Assembly (NCBI GenBank): GCA_027924645.1
Contig: BSBN01000888.1
Coordinates: 15,259,001-15,323,000, forward strand
Length of the DNA stretch: 64,000 nt
Source: Cunninghamia lanceolata
Lineage: Eukaryota; Streptophyta; Pinopsida; Cupressales; Cupressaceae
Direction: 5' to 3'
Shown here: positions 22,946 to 33,074 of the stretch, in pieces
Layout of the letters: each line of letters opens with the position of its first letter
Position numbering within the stretch: the first letter of the stretch is position 1
The notes under the pieces: generated by a model
The model's database searches: none
Seen by the model: the letters and a program-made list of their open reading frames with translations, nothing else
Told to the model about the DNA's origin: nothing
Made by a program: the position numbers and the translations under genes

Positions 22946-22975
22946 CCATTTGATATGCCTGCTGTTTAACTTATC

Positions 22976-24331
22976 CTATGAGTTTAGAAAACTCAGAGCT
23001 TGGTTATCTGTGTAGACAACAAATTCTTTAGGCAGGAGATAATGTCTCCACTTCCTCAATGCTTGGACTAGAGCATACAACTCTAAGTCATACGAAGAGT
23101 ACTTACTCTTTGCTTCATTTAGCCTCTCACTAAAAAAGGCTACAGGTCTGTTTTCCTGATTTAGCACTGCTCCTACAGCTATATTACTTGCATCACATTC
23201 AATAGTAAATAGCTTATCAAAACTAGGCAACAACAAAATAGGTTGTGTTGCTACCTCTTTCTTCAACCTTTCAAAAATTCTATCTGCAGCTGGTGTCCAT
23301 CTAAATTTTGCTTTCATTCCACCCCTAATTGTATCCAACATGGGTGCACATATTCCACTGAAATTTCTGATAAACTTTCTGTAAAACTGGGCTAAGCCAT
23401 GAAAACTTCTCACCTCTGTGGCTGCTCTGGGAGTAGGCCAGCTCAATATGGCTTCTACTTTGGACTTGTCCATCTTCAACTCTCCCTGGGACACCACAAA
23501 ACCAAGGTATACCAATTCGTGCTTCATGAATTCACGCTTCTCCAGATTGATGGTTAGTTGTTCATCATGTAATTTTTGCAAAACAGTATTTACATGTTCT
23601 AGATGTTCTTCCTTGGTCTGACTAAAAATTAGAATATCATCTAGAAAAACAACAACAAATTTACCAATGTAATCCTTTAGGACTTCATTCATGAGTCTCA
23701 TAAAGGTACTGGGTGCATTTGATAGACCAAATGGCATAACAAGCCATTCATATAGTCCTTCTGTGGTCTTGAAGGCTATCTTCCACTTGTCTCCTTCCTT
23801 GATTCTTATTTGGTGGTAACCACTCTTCAACTCTATCTTGGTGAAATACTTTGCTTTTCCAATACAGTCCATGAGATCTTCAATTCTGGGAATTGGGAAT
23901 CTATACCTTATAGTTATCTAGTTTATGGCTCTGGCATCTATGCATAATCTCCATGATCCTCCTTTCTTGGGTGCCAACACTGTGGGCACTGCACAAGGAC
24001 TAATACTCTTCCTGATCAATCCTTGATCTGGCAACTCTTGCACTTGCCTGGAAATCTCTTTGTGCTGATCTGGAGTCATCTTGTAAGGTGCCTTGTTTGG
24101 CAAAGATGCCCCTGGAATTAGGTCTATCTGATGGCTTATTTCTCTCTGTGGAGGCAATGTAGCCGGTGTACCATCACTAATTATGCCTTTATACTTCTCC
24201 AGTATAGGCTGCATTTCTTTGGGAATCTCTATCTTCTTATCCTGTTGTCCTTCTTTTGGTTTTACTATGATGGCATAACCAATACCATCTTCCTTAAGAG
24301 TATTCAAAAACTCTTTTCCACTCACAACCAA
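22976..24331 (-). pseudogene. Chromovirus reverse transcriptase and RNase H
   Basis: The RT begins around 24300 with 'EYKGIISDGTPATLPPQR'-type spacer and shows 'GASLPNKAPYKMTP', 'SWRLCIDARAIN', then a TAG at 23918. It continues with '[15 protein letters not shown]' (motif A, with Glu in place of the usual catalytic Asp in 'KxDLxSGYHQ'), '[13 protein letters not shown]' and '[12 protein letters not shown]' (motif C, intact Asp-Asp). RNase H follows with '[13 protein letters not shown]', 'ELYALVQAL' and '[11 protein letters not shown]', ending at TAG 22976. The Asp-to-Glu change in motif A and two stops mean loss of function. Confidence 0.9.
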
Positions 24332-24349
24332 GATATTAGGACTCTTTGT

Positions 24350-24796
24350 CTAAACTGCATCTTCATCTTCTAATGACTGAATTTTATAGGTGACACCATC
24401 CTTCTGAAAAGAATAGGCATTCTTCTCACCATCATGTACTGCTTTTCGGTCACACTGCCATGGTCTGCCCAATAAGAGATGGCATGCATCCATGGGTAGT
24501 ATATCACATAATACCTTATCCTTATAGCCCCCTATACTAAACTCTACCCAACTTTGTTCATTCACTACCACATGTTGACCCTTATTCAACCATGTGACTC
24601 TATATGGGTTTGCATGAGTAATTCTTTTCAAATTCAGTTTCTTAACTGCTTCATCAGAAATAATATTATCAGTAGATCCTGAGTCTATGATAATTTTACA
24701 TACCTTATTCAAAATCTTGCACTTGATTCTAAATAGTGCTCTCTTCTGGCTTGGTTTAGACTTTACTGGTTCCTTCATCAAGGTTCTCCTTATCAT
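24350..24796 (-). pseudogene. Chromovirus aspartic protease
   Basis: 'KIIIDSGSTDNIIS' gives an intact Asp-Ser-Gly site; 'DACHLLLGRPWQCDRKAVHDG' (split here as the C-terminal flap region) is the conserved end. The domain is followed by TAG at 24350 and preceded, in the same frame, by the gag stop TAA at 24860. The enzyme would cleave the gag-pol polyprotein. Confidence 0.9.
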
Positions 24797-24859
24797 CAGG
24801 TTCTCTCCATCTTCTGAGTTCAGATTGACCTCAGGTAACTGGCTGCTGGATGCATTGTC

Positions 24860-25981
24860 TTAGACATAGTGATTCCTCTTATCACCTCCTTGAGAAGAGG
24901 ATGTGGCTTTTTCTGGGCACCTATATGTTGGATGACCTAGATTGCCACAGTTGTAACACTTCAAGTTGGTGAAATAGGATCCTCTGCCTGATCCTCCTGA
25001 CCTTCCTCTGTTAGATCCTCTTCCTCTGTGGTTTCCTCTACCACTTGACTCCCCACTCTGCTCTGTGAGTTTGGATTCTGCTTGGGATTTATTGTCAGCA
25101 TTCCTTCCACCAAAACCTCCTCTGTGTCCTCTGTTATCTCTGCCTCTTCCTCTTCCTTTGCTATTTGAGTCTTGTTTCCTCTTATTCTTTTCCTCCACTT
25201 TTAGTGCCAGTTGATAGCATTTTTGCACTATTGTAGGACACAACAAACTGATTTCTTCTTGTATATTCCACTTCAGACCGTTAAGGTACCTTGCTACCTT
25301 TATGCTTTCATCCTCCATTACTTTGGACCTTAAGCATAGCTTTTGGAATTCTTTAGTGTATGCACTGACATATAATTCCTTTTGTCTCAGATTTTGTCTC
25401 TTCTTGTGCAGCTGTATTTCATAATCTTCTGGCATATATGCTTCTTTAATTTTAGCTACCATTCCCTTCCAAGTAGCTATGGGCTTCTTATCTTCTTTTG
25501 CTCTTTCAGTGTGCACAAATTTCCACCAGGTTAAGGCAGCTCCCCTGAGTCTGGATTTGGCCACCTTTACTTTATGTTCCTCGCTTACACCATCACATTC
25601 AAAGTGATTTTCAAGTCCTTCTATCCACTTCATGACCAAATCTGGGTCCATTTTCCCACTGAAAAGTGGTACTCCTTCCAATGTTTTACCACTCATTGCT
25701 TTCAAAGCTTTCAAGAATGGTTCTTCTTCCAACTTAGGATCAGGTGTGGGCTCTTCATCTTCTACAGATACACCTTTTCCCTTATCCTCAGAATATTTAA
25801 CTCTCTGGCTGACTTCTTCAGTCTTTTGCAACATTAAGCCTAGCTTACTCTCCATTTCTGCTAGTCTTTCTTGTAGGAGTCTATTCTCCTCCTCTTGATC
25901 TTCAACTTTCTTTGCTAACTCGGCATTAGTCACCATTTTCTTGGATGAACTAACAGACTCACTTGAACTCGGTGATGACAT
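24860..25981 (-). pseudogene. Chromovirus gag (nearly intact)
   Basis: 373 open codons. An N-terminal Ser-rich segment and coiled coil ('ELAKKVEDQEEENRLLQERL', residues about 20-60) precede the retrotransposon gag/capsid domain ('LEGVPLFSGKMDPDLVMKW' in part, 'RLRGAALTWW', 'AYTKEFQKLCLRS'), then an Arg/Gly-rich RNA-binding tract (residues about 275-340) and a complete CCHC zinc knuckle ('CYNCGNLGHPTYRCPE'). The ATG at 25981 is 43 bp downstream of the primer-binding site. It ends at TAA (24860-24862), which replaces what appears to be a glutamine codon; the frame continues into protease. I class it as a pseudogene because the element is dead, though gag itself may be translatable. Confidence 0.92.
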
Positions 25982-26023
25982 ACAACTCTTCTATTCCTAT
26001 CTAGGAATAACCCAAATCTTACT

Positions 26024-26035
26024 GCTCTGATACCA
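26024..26035 (-). other. Primer-binding site, initiator tRNA-Met (chromovirus)
   Basis: Minus-strand TGGTATCAGAGC, 3 nt inside the 5' LTR. Confidence 0.95.
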
Positions 26036-26038
26036 ATT

Positions 26039-27633
26039 TGATAGCGAAGACTCTAGGCTGCCTGCTCTGCATCCTGTAGGTGTACAAGACTGTTTGACAA
26101 CACTAGTCTTCCTACCAATTCAAAGTGCTAAAAGACATACTCTTTGCAGAGATGGAAAACTCTACTTTTCTGCTTGGTGTGGGACACATACCTTGTCCTC
26201 ACTGCTTCCAAGATACTGCCTCAATGGCACATAACTTTCTGAGCCTGTTGCCCACCCTTCTCACTCTATTCAAGGGTCTGGACTGCTTGGTGCTCACTTT
26301 CCTCCTCTCTATTTTTCCACCCCTGCAAATCTATTTTTCCTACTTGTTTATCTAGCCGAACTCCTCACTGAGCTCACCTAGAACAAGCATGCATTGCCTC
26401 TAACCGACGATCCAACCACCCCACAAAAGAAAAACAAACAAAGAGCATGGCTCTATTTGATGACCTCCATACTGTACAATGGGATTCGAAGAATCATCAA
26501 AACAGAGTCATGGCTGGCAAAAGAAAACAAAATAGCAGAAATAGAAAAGACTAATCTACTTCAGAATGATAAAGTGAAAACAGAACAAAAAATACTAATG
26601 ATCGAACTGCTATATTTTATTTCTATTCAAAAATTCTGATTACATCAAAATGCTTCACACATCAAAATTTTCTTCTTTGATTCTCCTTCTGAACTCCTTA
26701 CAGAAAGAATGCTACATCTTATGTATTTGCTCATGTCCATTACAGGACGGTTCAACTTCCATACCGGTTGGTATTCCAACTGTCCAGCAATTCGGTTATG
26801 CTCTGTCCAACTACCACTTGACAGTTCGCATTCATGAGAACTTTTAGTCCCACATGCACCCGTTCAAGTTGGCCACTGCGGTTTATATATCCGACGGCTT
26901 AGTAAACTATTGTCGGCACTTTTGCCACCGACGACCCCTATCTACCGCCATCGGCACAACCCAAACTATCGGCCAACATTCAACCATGAACTCTGATAGT
27001 CCCTTGCCTCACCGATACCAAGTCTTCACCCTCCGTCGGCGTGACCACTGTGCATTGGTCTAAAGCCTTAAAGCTACGCCGATAGAAGTCCTTGCACCGA
27101 CGTCCAACTCCATCGAAGAAACACATAGCTGTCGGAGTGACTTTCACAGCCATTGCTGATAGCAAGCCTCATACCAATGATAAGCCTCGGCAACACTTCT
27201 TCGGACAGACAAATAATATCAAAGTGACACCCACATCCTTCACCGATAGTGATTCTCATGCCGATGGCCTTCACCAACCTTTACCACTCCATCAGGATAA
27301 CACCAAGCGATCGGAGACACAACCACAGGCTCCGCCGATGACCACCCTCATGCCGATGGACATCACACATCGGTAAGACCCTGGAGATCGGCATAAGACA
27401 CCGAACTCCTGCCGATAGTAAACCTCAAGCCGATAGCTAGCCCTCCATCAGTATAACATGAAGTATCGGGGATACGTCTTCCAACTACGCTGATATAAAT
27501 ACTCACTCCGATGGGTTTACTTTGCACATGTATAAACTTCTTCCTGCTCTACCCTATTTTGAAAATTCAAAACATCACAACAAAATGCAAACTATATACA
27601 CATGGGCTCCAAGCCCTTGGTGCTCCTACACCA
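26039..27633 (-). repeat. 5' LTR (right) of the chromovirus
   Basis: 1595 bp, TGATAG...ACACCA. Minus-strand TATA box at 26882-26890, AATAAA at 26616-26621. Differences from the left LTR are mainly C/T and G/A, many at CpG. Confidence 0.92.
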
Positions 27634-27638
27634 ATATG
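27634..27638. repeat. Right TSD of the chromovirus (ATATG), overlapping the Copia LTR start
   Basis: Its last two bases are the TG that starts the Copia LTR at 27637, so the Gypsy target cut straddled the Copia boundary. Confidence 0.9.
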
Positions 27639-28615
27639 TTAGGAAAGTTTTCTCAACCTTGAAACTACAAAAGGTTTCTATTCTTCCTAATTTTGGTCTT
27701 TTTGAATACCCTTTATCTTGAAGAAGGATTTAGAACTTTCAAATTATCTAGAAGGGGGTAAAAATGGTAGGGATTACTATTTTTAGTAACTTTACATTTG
27801 AGCATTGATGGGCCATGAATTTTCCCAAAAGATGTTGAACTTCCAAGGAAACATCTTAGGTGAGTTTCAACTCAATATCATACCTGGAATATAGGATACT
27901 AAAGTTTCCATTTTTTGAAACTGCCAAAAAAGTTTCAAACACAGATTTGAGACACTTAGAGGTACCTAAATTCCCTAAAAGTTTTTAAAAAATAGAAAAT
28001 CATGTTATAGCATGATAGATCTCTTCATGATATTTCTGACACATCAAATGATTCATCAATCAGACACCCAGATCAAACGTTATGGCCTCTGGAAGTTGGG
28101 CCTCCCGTTTTGAGAAATCTGAAAATGTGTTGGACACTTAAAAGAGCTATAAAGAGGAGAGTTACACATGTTGGTGTGTGATTTGCCACAACACAAGGCA
28201 TCTTTGATTGGAGATAATTTGGGTGCCACTTTTGGGTGGGTTTGGCTCATGGTTTTGTAATTATCATTGGCAATTGACTGTATTGTATCTCCTATATATT
28301 AGGAGCTTGAGATGGAGGTTGTGTGTAAGAGTCTTATAGATGTTGAGTTGCCTTTGGATCTCTGGTTGGTTATACTCCTATGAAATCTTTCTCTACAAAG
28401 ATATTGTAATCTTCTTGATTCTTGAATAATATATTGGGTGGCCTTGGTGTTTGGGGTTTTCCTCCTGAAAGGGTTTCCCCATGTAATTACAGTTTTATGG
28501 CATGCCTACTATTTGTGTTTATTTTTGTAACTATTACAAAGATCTAAAAATTTATGCATGTCCCTCCCCTCAAGATTAGTATAGGAATTTTTTCCACTAC
28601 CTTAGCTTCCTTACA
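27637..28615 (+). repeat. 5' LTR of the RT-less Copia element
   Basis: 979 bp, TGTTAGG...CTTACA. Probable TATA box 'CCTATATATTAGG' near 28290. Confidence 0.88.
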
Positions 28616-28617
28616 AG

Positions 28618-28629
28618 TGGTATCAGAGC
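28618..28629 (+). other. Primer-binding site, initiator tRNA-Met (RT-less Copia)
   Basis: TGGTATCAGAGC, 2 nt after the LTR. Confidence 0.95.
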
Positions 28630-28739
28630 TTGATCACCTTTGGTTTTAGTTGTGGGTTGTTGGGTTTTTCGAACTAATCGAGTTTTGAGTGGGATCTTGT
28701 GCAAAAGATACTTTGTGATCTTGTTGCAGGGATTTTCAA

Positions 28740-29486
28740 ATGAAAAGCACATCAGGGAGAATAGAGGTAGAATTTTTTTTGGTAACAATTTTGAGATGTG
28801 GAAATTGAAGATGGAGGATCTATTAATTGATCTAGATCTATGGAATGTTATTGAGGAGAATGTTTCAAGGCCCACAAATGCTACTTTGGCTACTTAATAT
28901 GATGTTATAGACTATAAAGCCAAGGGTCTAATCAGATTCTACTTGACAAACTCTGTTTTAATCAATGTCTATGAAGAACCCTCTATAAAGAAACTATGGA
29001 AGAAACTCAGTGAGATATATTGAGCCAAATATTTAGTGAACAAGATTTTCTAGAGGAAGAAATTGTATTCCTTGAAAATGGAAGAGAGTGGACAAATTGC
29101 AGACCTCCCAAGAGTATTTAACATGTTGGTGGCTCAATTAGAATTAGTTGGTGTAAAAATGGATGAGGAGGAGAGATGTCAAATCTTGGTTTGTTCTTTG
29201 CCTGATTCATGGGATTCTATTGTTATGGTGATTGGGAGTACTTCTATTTTCTTGAAATTTGAAGATGTTGTGGGTTTTTTTCTTTCTAAAGAAATGAGGA
29301 GAAAGGTATCCATTAGTGCCAAATAAGCCCTAAGTGTTCATGGAAGACCTTAAGAATAAGGCAAGAAGAGTGAGAAGCGTGACAAATCCAAGCCCAAAGG
29401 GAGATCCAAATCTCCTAGAAAGTCCAAAGTTATTTTCTGGAAATGTAGTAAGCTTGGACACCAACGTAATGAGTGTAAAGAAGAAA
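28740..29486 (+). pseudogene. Copia gag remnant
   Basis: The ATG at 28740 opens the frame, which is lost at a run of eight Ts (28773-28780). Beyond it 'GNNFEMWKLKMEDLL', 'ALSDSK'-type helices and 'QILVCSLPDSWDSI' mark the Copia gag domain. Stops lie at 28894 (TAA), 29021 and 29051. The zinc knuckle near 29437 reads F-x2-C-x4-H-x4-C, with phenylalanine in place of the first cysteine. Confidence 0.75.
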
Positions 29487-29489
29487 AAG

Positions 29490-30850
29490 AAGAAAATTGA
29501 TTATGATTCTGAGTTCAAGAAGGAAGATGGTAACGCATTCATTGTAGCTTTAGCCAATTGTGCGTGTAATGATGCATGGTTAATTGACTCATGTGCATCT
29601 TTTCATATGACCCCTAATAGAGATTGGTTTTCTAATATGATGAATTCAAGGGAGGTAAGTTGTACTTGTGTGATGATTCTCATTTAAATATTATTGGCCC
29701 TGGTAAAGTTAAAATTAGATTTCATGATGGTAGAATAAAAATTATTAATGGTGTGTTACATATCCCTAGATTATCACAAAATTTATTATCTATGAGCAAA
29801 CTAATAGATGTGAGTGTGTAGGTAGTAATTTCTAATTCAGGATGCAAGATGGTAAGAGGTTCTATGGTGATTGCTAGAGGTGTCATATTTGGCACTTTGT
29901 ATAAGCTTGATGCATGCACTGTTGAGTGCAATAGTTCTTTTGTAAAAATAAAATCTATGACTACTTCATCGGAAAAGGAGAGGGTTTCATTTTTAGTGGA
30001 TAGTTGTAGCTTCTAGGTACCTAAGGGTGCTCTTTCTTCTGAATAAAAATTTCCTATAGAGAAGACCATGCTATGCCACCAGAGATTAGGCCACATAAGA
30101 GAAAAGGGTCTAAGGACCTTGAAAATAAAAACCTTGTTGAAGGGTTGATTGATTGTAATCTTGATTTTGATTTTTGTGAGAATTGCATTTATGGTAAACA
30201 AAACTACGTTTAGTTTTACTCAAGTTCTCATAAATCTTGTGGTGTATTGGATCTTGTTCATTCTAATGTTTTTGGTCCTGTAGATGTTCCTTCCATTTCA
30301 AAATCCACATATTATATTTCATTTATTATGATCATAGAAGGACATGGGTATATTTTCTAAAGAACAAATTTAAAGTTTTCAGTCGATTTAAAGAATTTAA
30401 AGCAATGGTTGAGTTGCAGATTGGAAAAAAAATGTTTGAGGATTGAAAATGGTAGTGATCTTTTCTCTAATGATTTTGATAGATTTTGTAAAGACTGTGG
30501 CATTTAGAGACAAAAGACAACTCCGCATTCTCCATAGTAGAACTTGAAGTTGCAGAAATAATGAACAAGACATTGATGGAGAAGGCTAGGAGTATGCTTA
30601 GTGGTTCTAGTTTAGAACAAAGGTTTTTGGCTGAAGCTATTGCTACTACTTGCTACCAGATTAACATGTCTCCTACATCAACTCTTGTTGATAAAATGCC
30701 TATGGAGGTGTTATCGGGGAACAAGCCTTCACCAAGATATCTTAGAGTTTCTAGTTGTGAGGCATATGCACATGTTCCAAAGGAGAAGTGAACAAAGTTG
30801 GAGAACAAGGATGTGAAATGTATCTTCATCAAGTACAGTTATGGTGTTTG
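29490..30850 (+). pseudogene. Copia protease and integrase remnant, truncated
   Basis: The protease site reads 'WLIDSCASFHMTP' near 29577, with cysteine in place of the catalytic-loop glycine. 'LHIPRLSQNLLSMSKL' follows. Integrase zinc finger 'CHQRLGHI' and 'CENCIYGKQ' (about 30070-30200), 'VHSNVFGPVDV' (Asp replaced by Asn) and 'MNKTLMEKARSML' (after the Glu motif) can be traced across several frames and stops to 'YLRVSSCEAYAHVPKEK' and 'CIFIKYSYGV'. Everything downstream (integrase C-terminus, RT, RNase H) is absent. Confidence 0.75.
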
Positions 30851-30863
30851 ACAAGTGGGAGAA

Positions 30864-31784
30864 TGTTAGAAAAGGTGTCTCAAACTTGTAACTACAAAAG
30901 GTTTCTATTCTTCCCAATTTTGGTCTTTTTGAATACCCTTTATCTTGTAGAATGGTTTAGAACTTTCAAACTTTCAAAAAGGGGCTAAAAATGGTAGGGC
31001 TTACTATTTTTATTAAATGTACATTTAAGCATGGATGGACCTAAAATTTTCCCAAAAGGTGTGGAACTACCAAGTAAACATCTTGGGTGAGTTTCAACTC
31101 AAGATCATAACTGGATTGCAAGATATTAAAGTTTCCATTTTTGAAACTCCCGAAAAAGTTTCAAACTCAGATTCGAGGCACTTAGAGATCTCTAAATGCC
31201 TTAAATGTTGCATCAAATAGTTTGTCAGTCAGACACTTGGATCAAAAGTTATGGCCTCCAGAAGTTGTTCCTCCTATTTTAGGAAATGTAAAATCATGTT
31301 GGACACTTAAAAGAGTTGTAAAGGGGAGAGTTACACATGATGGTATGTGATTTGGCACATCACAAAGCATCTTTAATTGGAGATAATTTGGGTGCCACTT
31401 TTGGGTGGTTTTGGCTCATGGTTTTGTAATTATCATTGATGGTTTACTATATTGTATCTCCTATAAATCAGGAGCTTCAGATAGAGGTTGTGTGTAAGAG
31501 TATTATAGATGTTGAGTTGCCTCCATATCTCTGGTTGGTTATACTCGTATGAAATATTTCTCTACAAGTATATTGTCATCTTCTTGAGTCCTAAATAATA
31601 TATTGGGGGGATTTTAAGTGTGGGATTTTTCTCCCAGAAGGGTTTTCCCATGTAATTACTATGTTGTGGTATGGTTTCTATTTATTTTTATTTTTGTAAC
31701 TTTTGTAAATATATGAAAAGTTCTGCATATCCCTCCCCTCAAGATTATTGTAGGAATTTGTTCTGCTACCTAAGCTTCCTTACA
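30864..31784 (+). repeat. 3' LTR of the RT-less Copia element
   Basis: 921 bp, TGTTAGA...CTTACA. It lacks about 60 bp present in the 5' LTR. Confidence 0.88.
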
Positions 31785-31789
31785 GTATA
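31785..31789. repeat. Right TSD of the RT-less Copia element (GTATA)
   Basis: Matches GTATA at 19727-19731 exactly. Confidence 0.85.
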
Positions 31790-32045
31790 CAGTCACATAG
31801 AATAATGTATCTTGCTAGCCGATGATCTGTATAGTCTATGAGCAACCTAGTATAACTCAACTTTCCAGCCTGTGTTCTTCATAGGACCTTAACTTACAGT
31901 CACCTAACATAACACAACTTGCTAGCCTATGATCTATATAGTCTATGGGACACCTAGTATAATACAACTTGGTAGCCTATGTGCTTCATATGACCTAAAC
32001 TCATGGTCACCTGGCATAGCGCAACTTGATAGCTCATGAATCTAT
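31790..32045 (+). repeat. ~107-bp tandem repeat, about 2.3 copies
   Basis: 'GTCACATAGAATA' (31792), 'GTCACCTAACATA' (31899) and 'GTCACCTGGCATA' (32006) mark units 107 bp apart, each with 'CAACTTG.TAGCC' and 'CTATATAGTCTATG'-like blocks. It lies in the 3' region of the outer Tat-like element, where such repeats are common. Confidence 0.7.
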
Positions 32046-32448
32046 GAGGATAACTTGATTTACATGATCCCTAGTGATAGAGAAAGATAGTAGAGTCATG
32101 TACTCCTCTTCATTCGATTGCTCCCCATCTATTTGTTTGTCTTCTCTCCTTGTAGGAATCAATTAGTTCATTACATTTTTCTATCTCATTTTTAAAATTC
32201 TTGTATTTTGGTTTTCTGTTGGGGATGTGTATGCTTTATATGTTTCATGTATGCTTCATGTTTACTTTGTGTCTTCCATGCATGCTTCATATTTTCCATG
32301 TGTATTCTTTGTGATTTCCCTATGTATGCTTCGTGTTTTCCATGTATGCCTCGTGTTCTCCATGGATGCTTTGTGTATATGTATGACTCATGCTATGTAT
32401 CTTGTGTATGTATAACCTCTTTATCTAGATATTGTAGACTTGTAGAAT
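32046..32448 (+). other. Tat-like 3' region with low-complexity 'CATGTATGCTTCGTGTTTTC' repeats
   Basis: No credible gene. Cys/Phe/Met-rich open frames here come from short repeats of 'CCATGTATGCTT'. The L4/L5 element has the same kind of 'gtgtcttc' low-complexity tract (about 55880-56200) at the corresponding place before its 3' LTR. Confidence 0.5.
32437..32448. repeat. Left 12-bp flanking repeat of the 5S-derived array (GACTTGTAGAAT)
   Basis: Identical to 35012-35023. After removal of 32449-35011 plus one repeat copy, the host sequence reads into 'CCTAAGCTTGGGGGCTAG', matching the uninterrupted arrangement 'CCTAAGTCTAGGGGCTAG' at about 56221 in another element. This makes it a target-site duplication. 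Confidence 0.75.
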
Positions 32449-32995
32449 GATAAGTAGGAGGTATTTTTCACAGCATGTCTAATTATGATATTTTATTTCA
32501 AGGTAAAAACTACGTAGTTTTTGAGTCAAGCACATGACCTATATTTCATGAGTAGTGGTTCACATGAACCCATCTCTCATGTTAATGAATGGTCCACTTA
32601 GCACTCATTGCATCTAGGTGATGCACATAGGGGTGAAGCATCGAGAATTCCCAGGAGGTCACCCATCCCAATACTACTCTAACTCAAGCGCACTTAACCA
32701 TGGAGTTTCCCCTAAGATCAAGCCCACTTAGCTTGCTACCCCATTTGCAAAACCTTTAGCAAGTGTTGTGCCTTATGAACCATTCATTATAGAGCCCTTT
32801 TAGCTCATCAATTGATAAGCAGTAGGTATTTTTCACAGCATGTCAAATTATGATATTTTATTTTAGGGTATAATTGCATAGTTTTTGAGTCCAACACATG
32901 ACCCATATTTCATGAGTAGTGGTTCACATGAACCCATCTATCATGTTAATGAATGGTCTACTTAGCACTCATTGCATCTAGGTGATGCACACAGG

Positions 32996-33074
32996 GGTGA
33001 AGCACCGGGACTTCTCAGGAGGTCACCCATCCTAGTACTACTCTCACTTAAGTGTGCTTAACCATGGAGTTTCC
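32996..33074 (-). pseudogene. Best-preserved 5S-rRNA-like module (unit 2)
   Basis: On the minus strand it reads GTTAAGCACACTT, then GAGAGTAGTACTAGGATGG, GTGACCTCCTGAGAAGTCC and GGTGC, which aligns base by base with the box A-IE-box C portion and 3' stem of plant 5S rRNA with few mismatches. Equivalent modules lie at about 32631-32708, 33360-33436, 33724-33797 (4-bp deletion), 34084-34161, 34448-34525 and 34812-34889. Confidence 0.75.

Larger units (their letters stand above)
19734..27633 (-). mobile_element. Full-length minus-strand chromovirus (Ty3/Gypsy)
   Basis: A 7900-bp element with near-equal LTRs (1594 and 1595 bp), perfect 5-bp TSD ATATG, tRNA-iMet primer-binding site at 26024-26035 and polypurine tract at 21328-21338. 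On the minus strand one frame runs from the ATG at 25981 to TGA at 21350: gag, protease, RT, RNase H, integrase, chromodomain. No frameshift occurs over 4.6 kb; the frame is interrupted only by stops at 24860, 24350, 23918, 22976, 22523 and 22139. The chromodomain ends 12 bp before the polypurine tract. Compared with its neighbours it is young (LTRs about 95-97% alike by eye, mostly transitions). It is inserted two bases inside the end of an older Copia element. Confidence 0.95.
27637..31784 (+). mobile_element. Older plus-strand Ty1/Copia element lacking RT and RNase H
   Basis: 4148 bp: LTRs at 27637-28615 and 30864-31784, tRNA-iMet primer-binding site at 28618-28629, a gag/protease/integrase remnant, then 'GTGGGAGAA' polypurine-like sequence directly before the 3' LTR. 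Integrase breaks off inside 'CIFIKYSYGV' (about 30848) and the polypurine tract follows within about 15 bp, so all of RT and RNase H is missing. The TSD is GTATA (19727-19731 and 31785-31789), split by the nested chromovirus. LTRs differ by roughly 12% by eye and by 58 bp in length, so it is clearly older than the chromovirus. Confidence 0.85.

Noticed and set aside
32208..32450. 80-codon Cys/Phe-rich frame
   Set aside because: It arises from repeated CATGTATGCTTCGTG low-complexity DNA in a Tat 3' region, with another frame open over the same bases.
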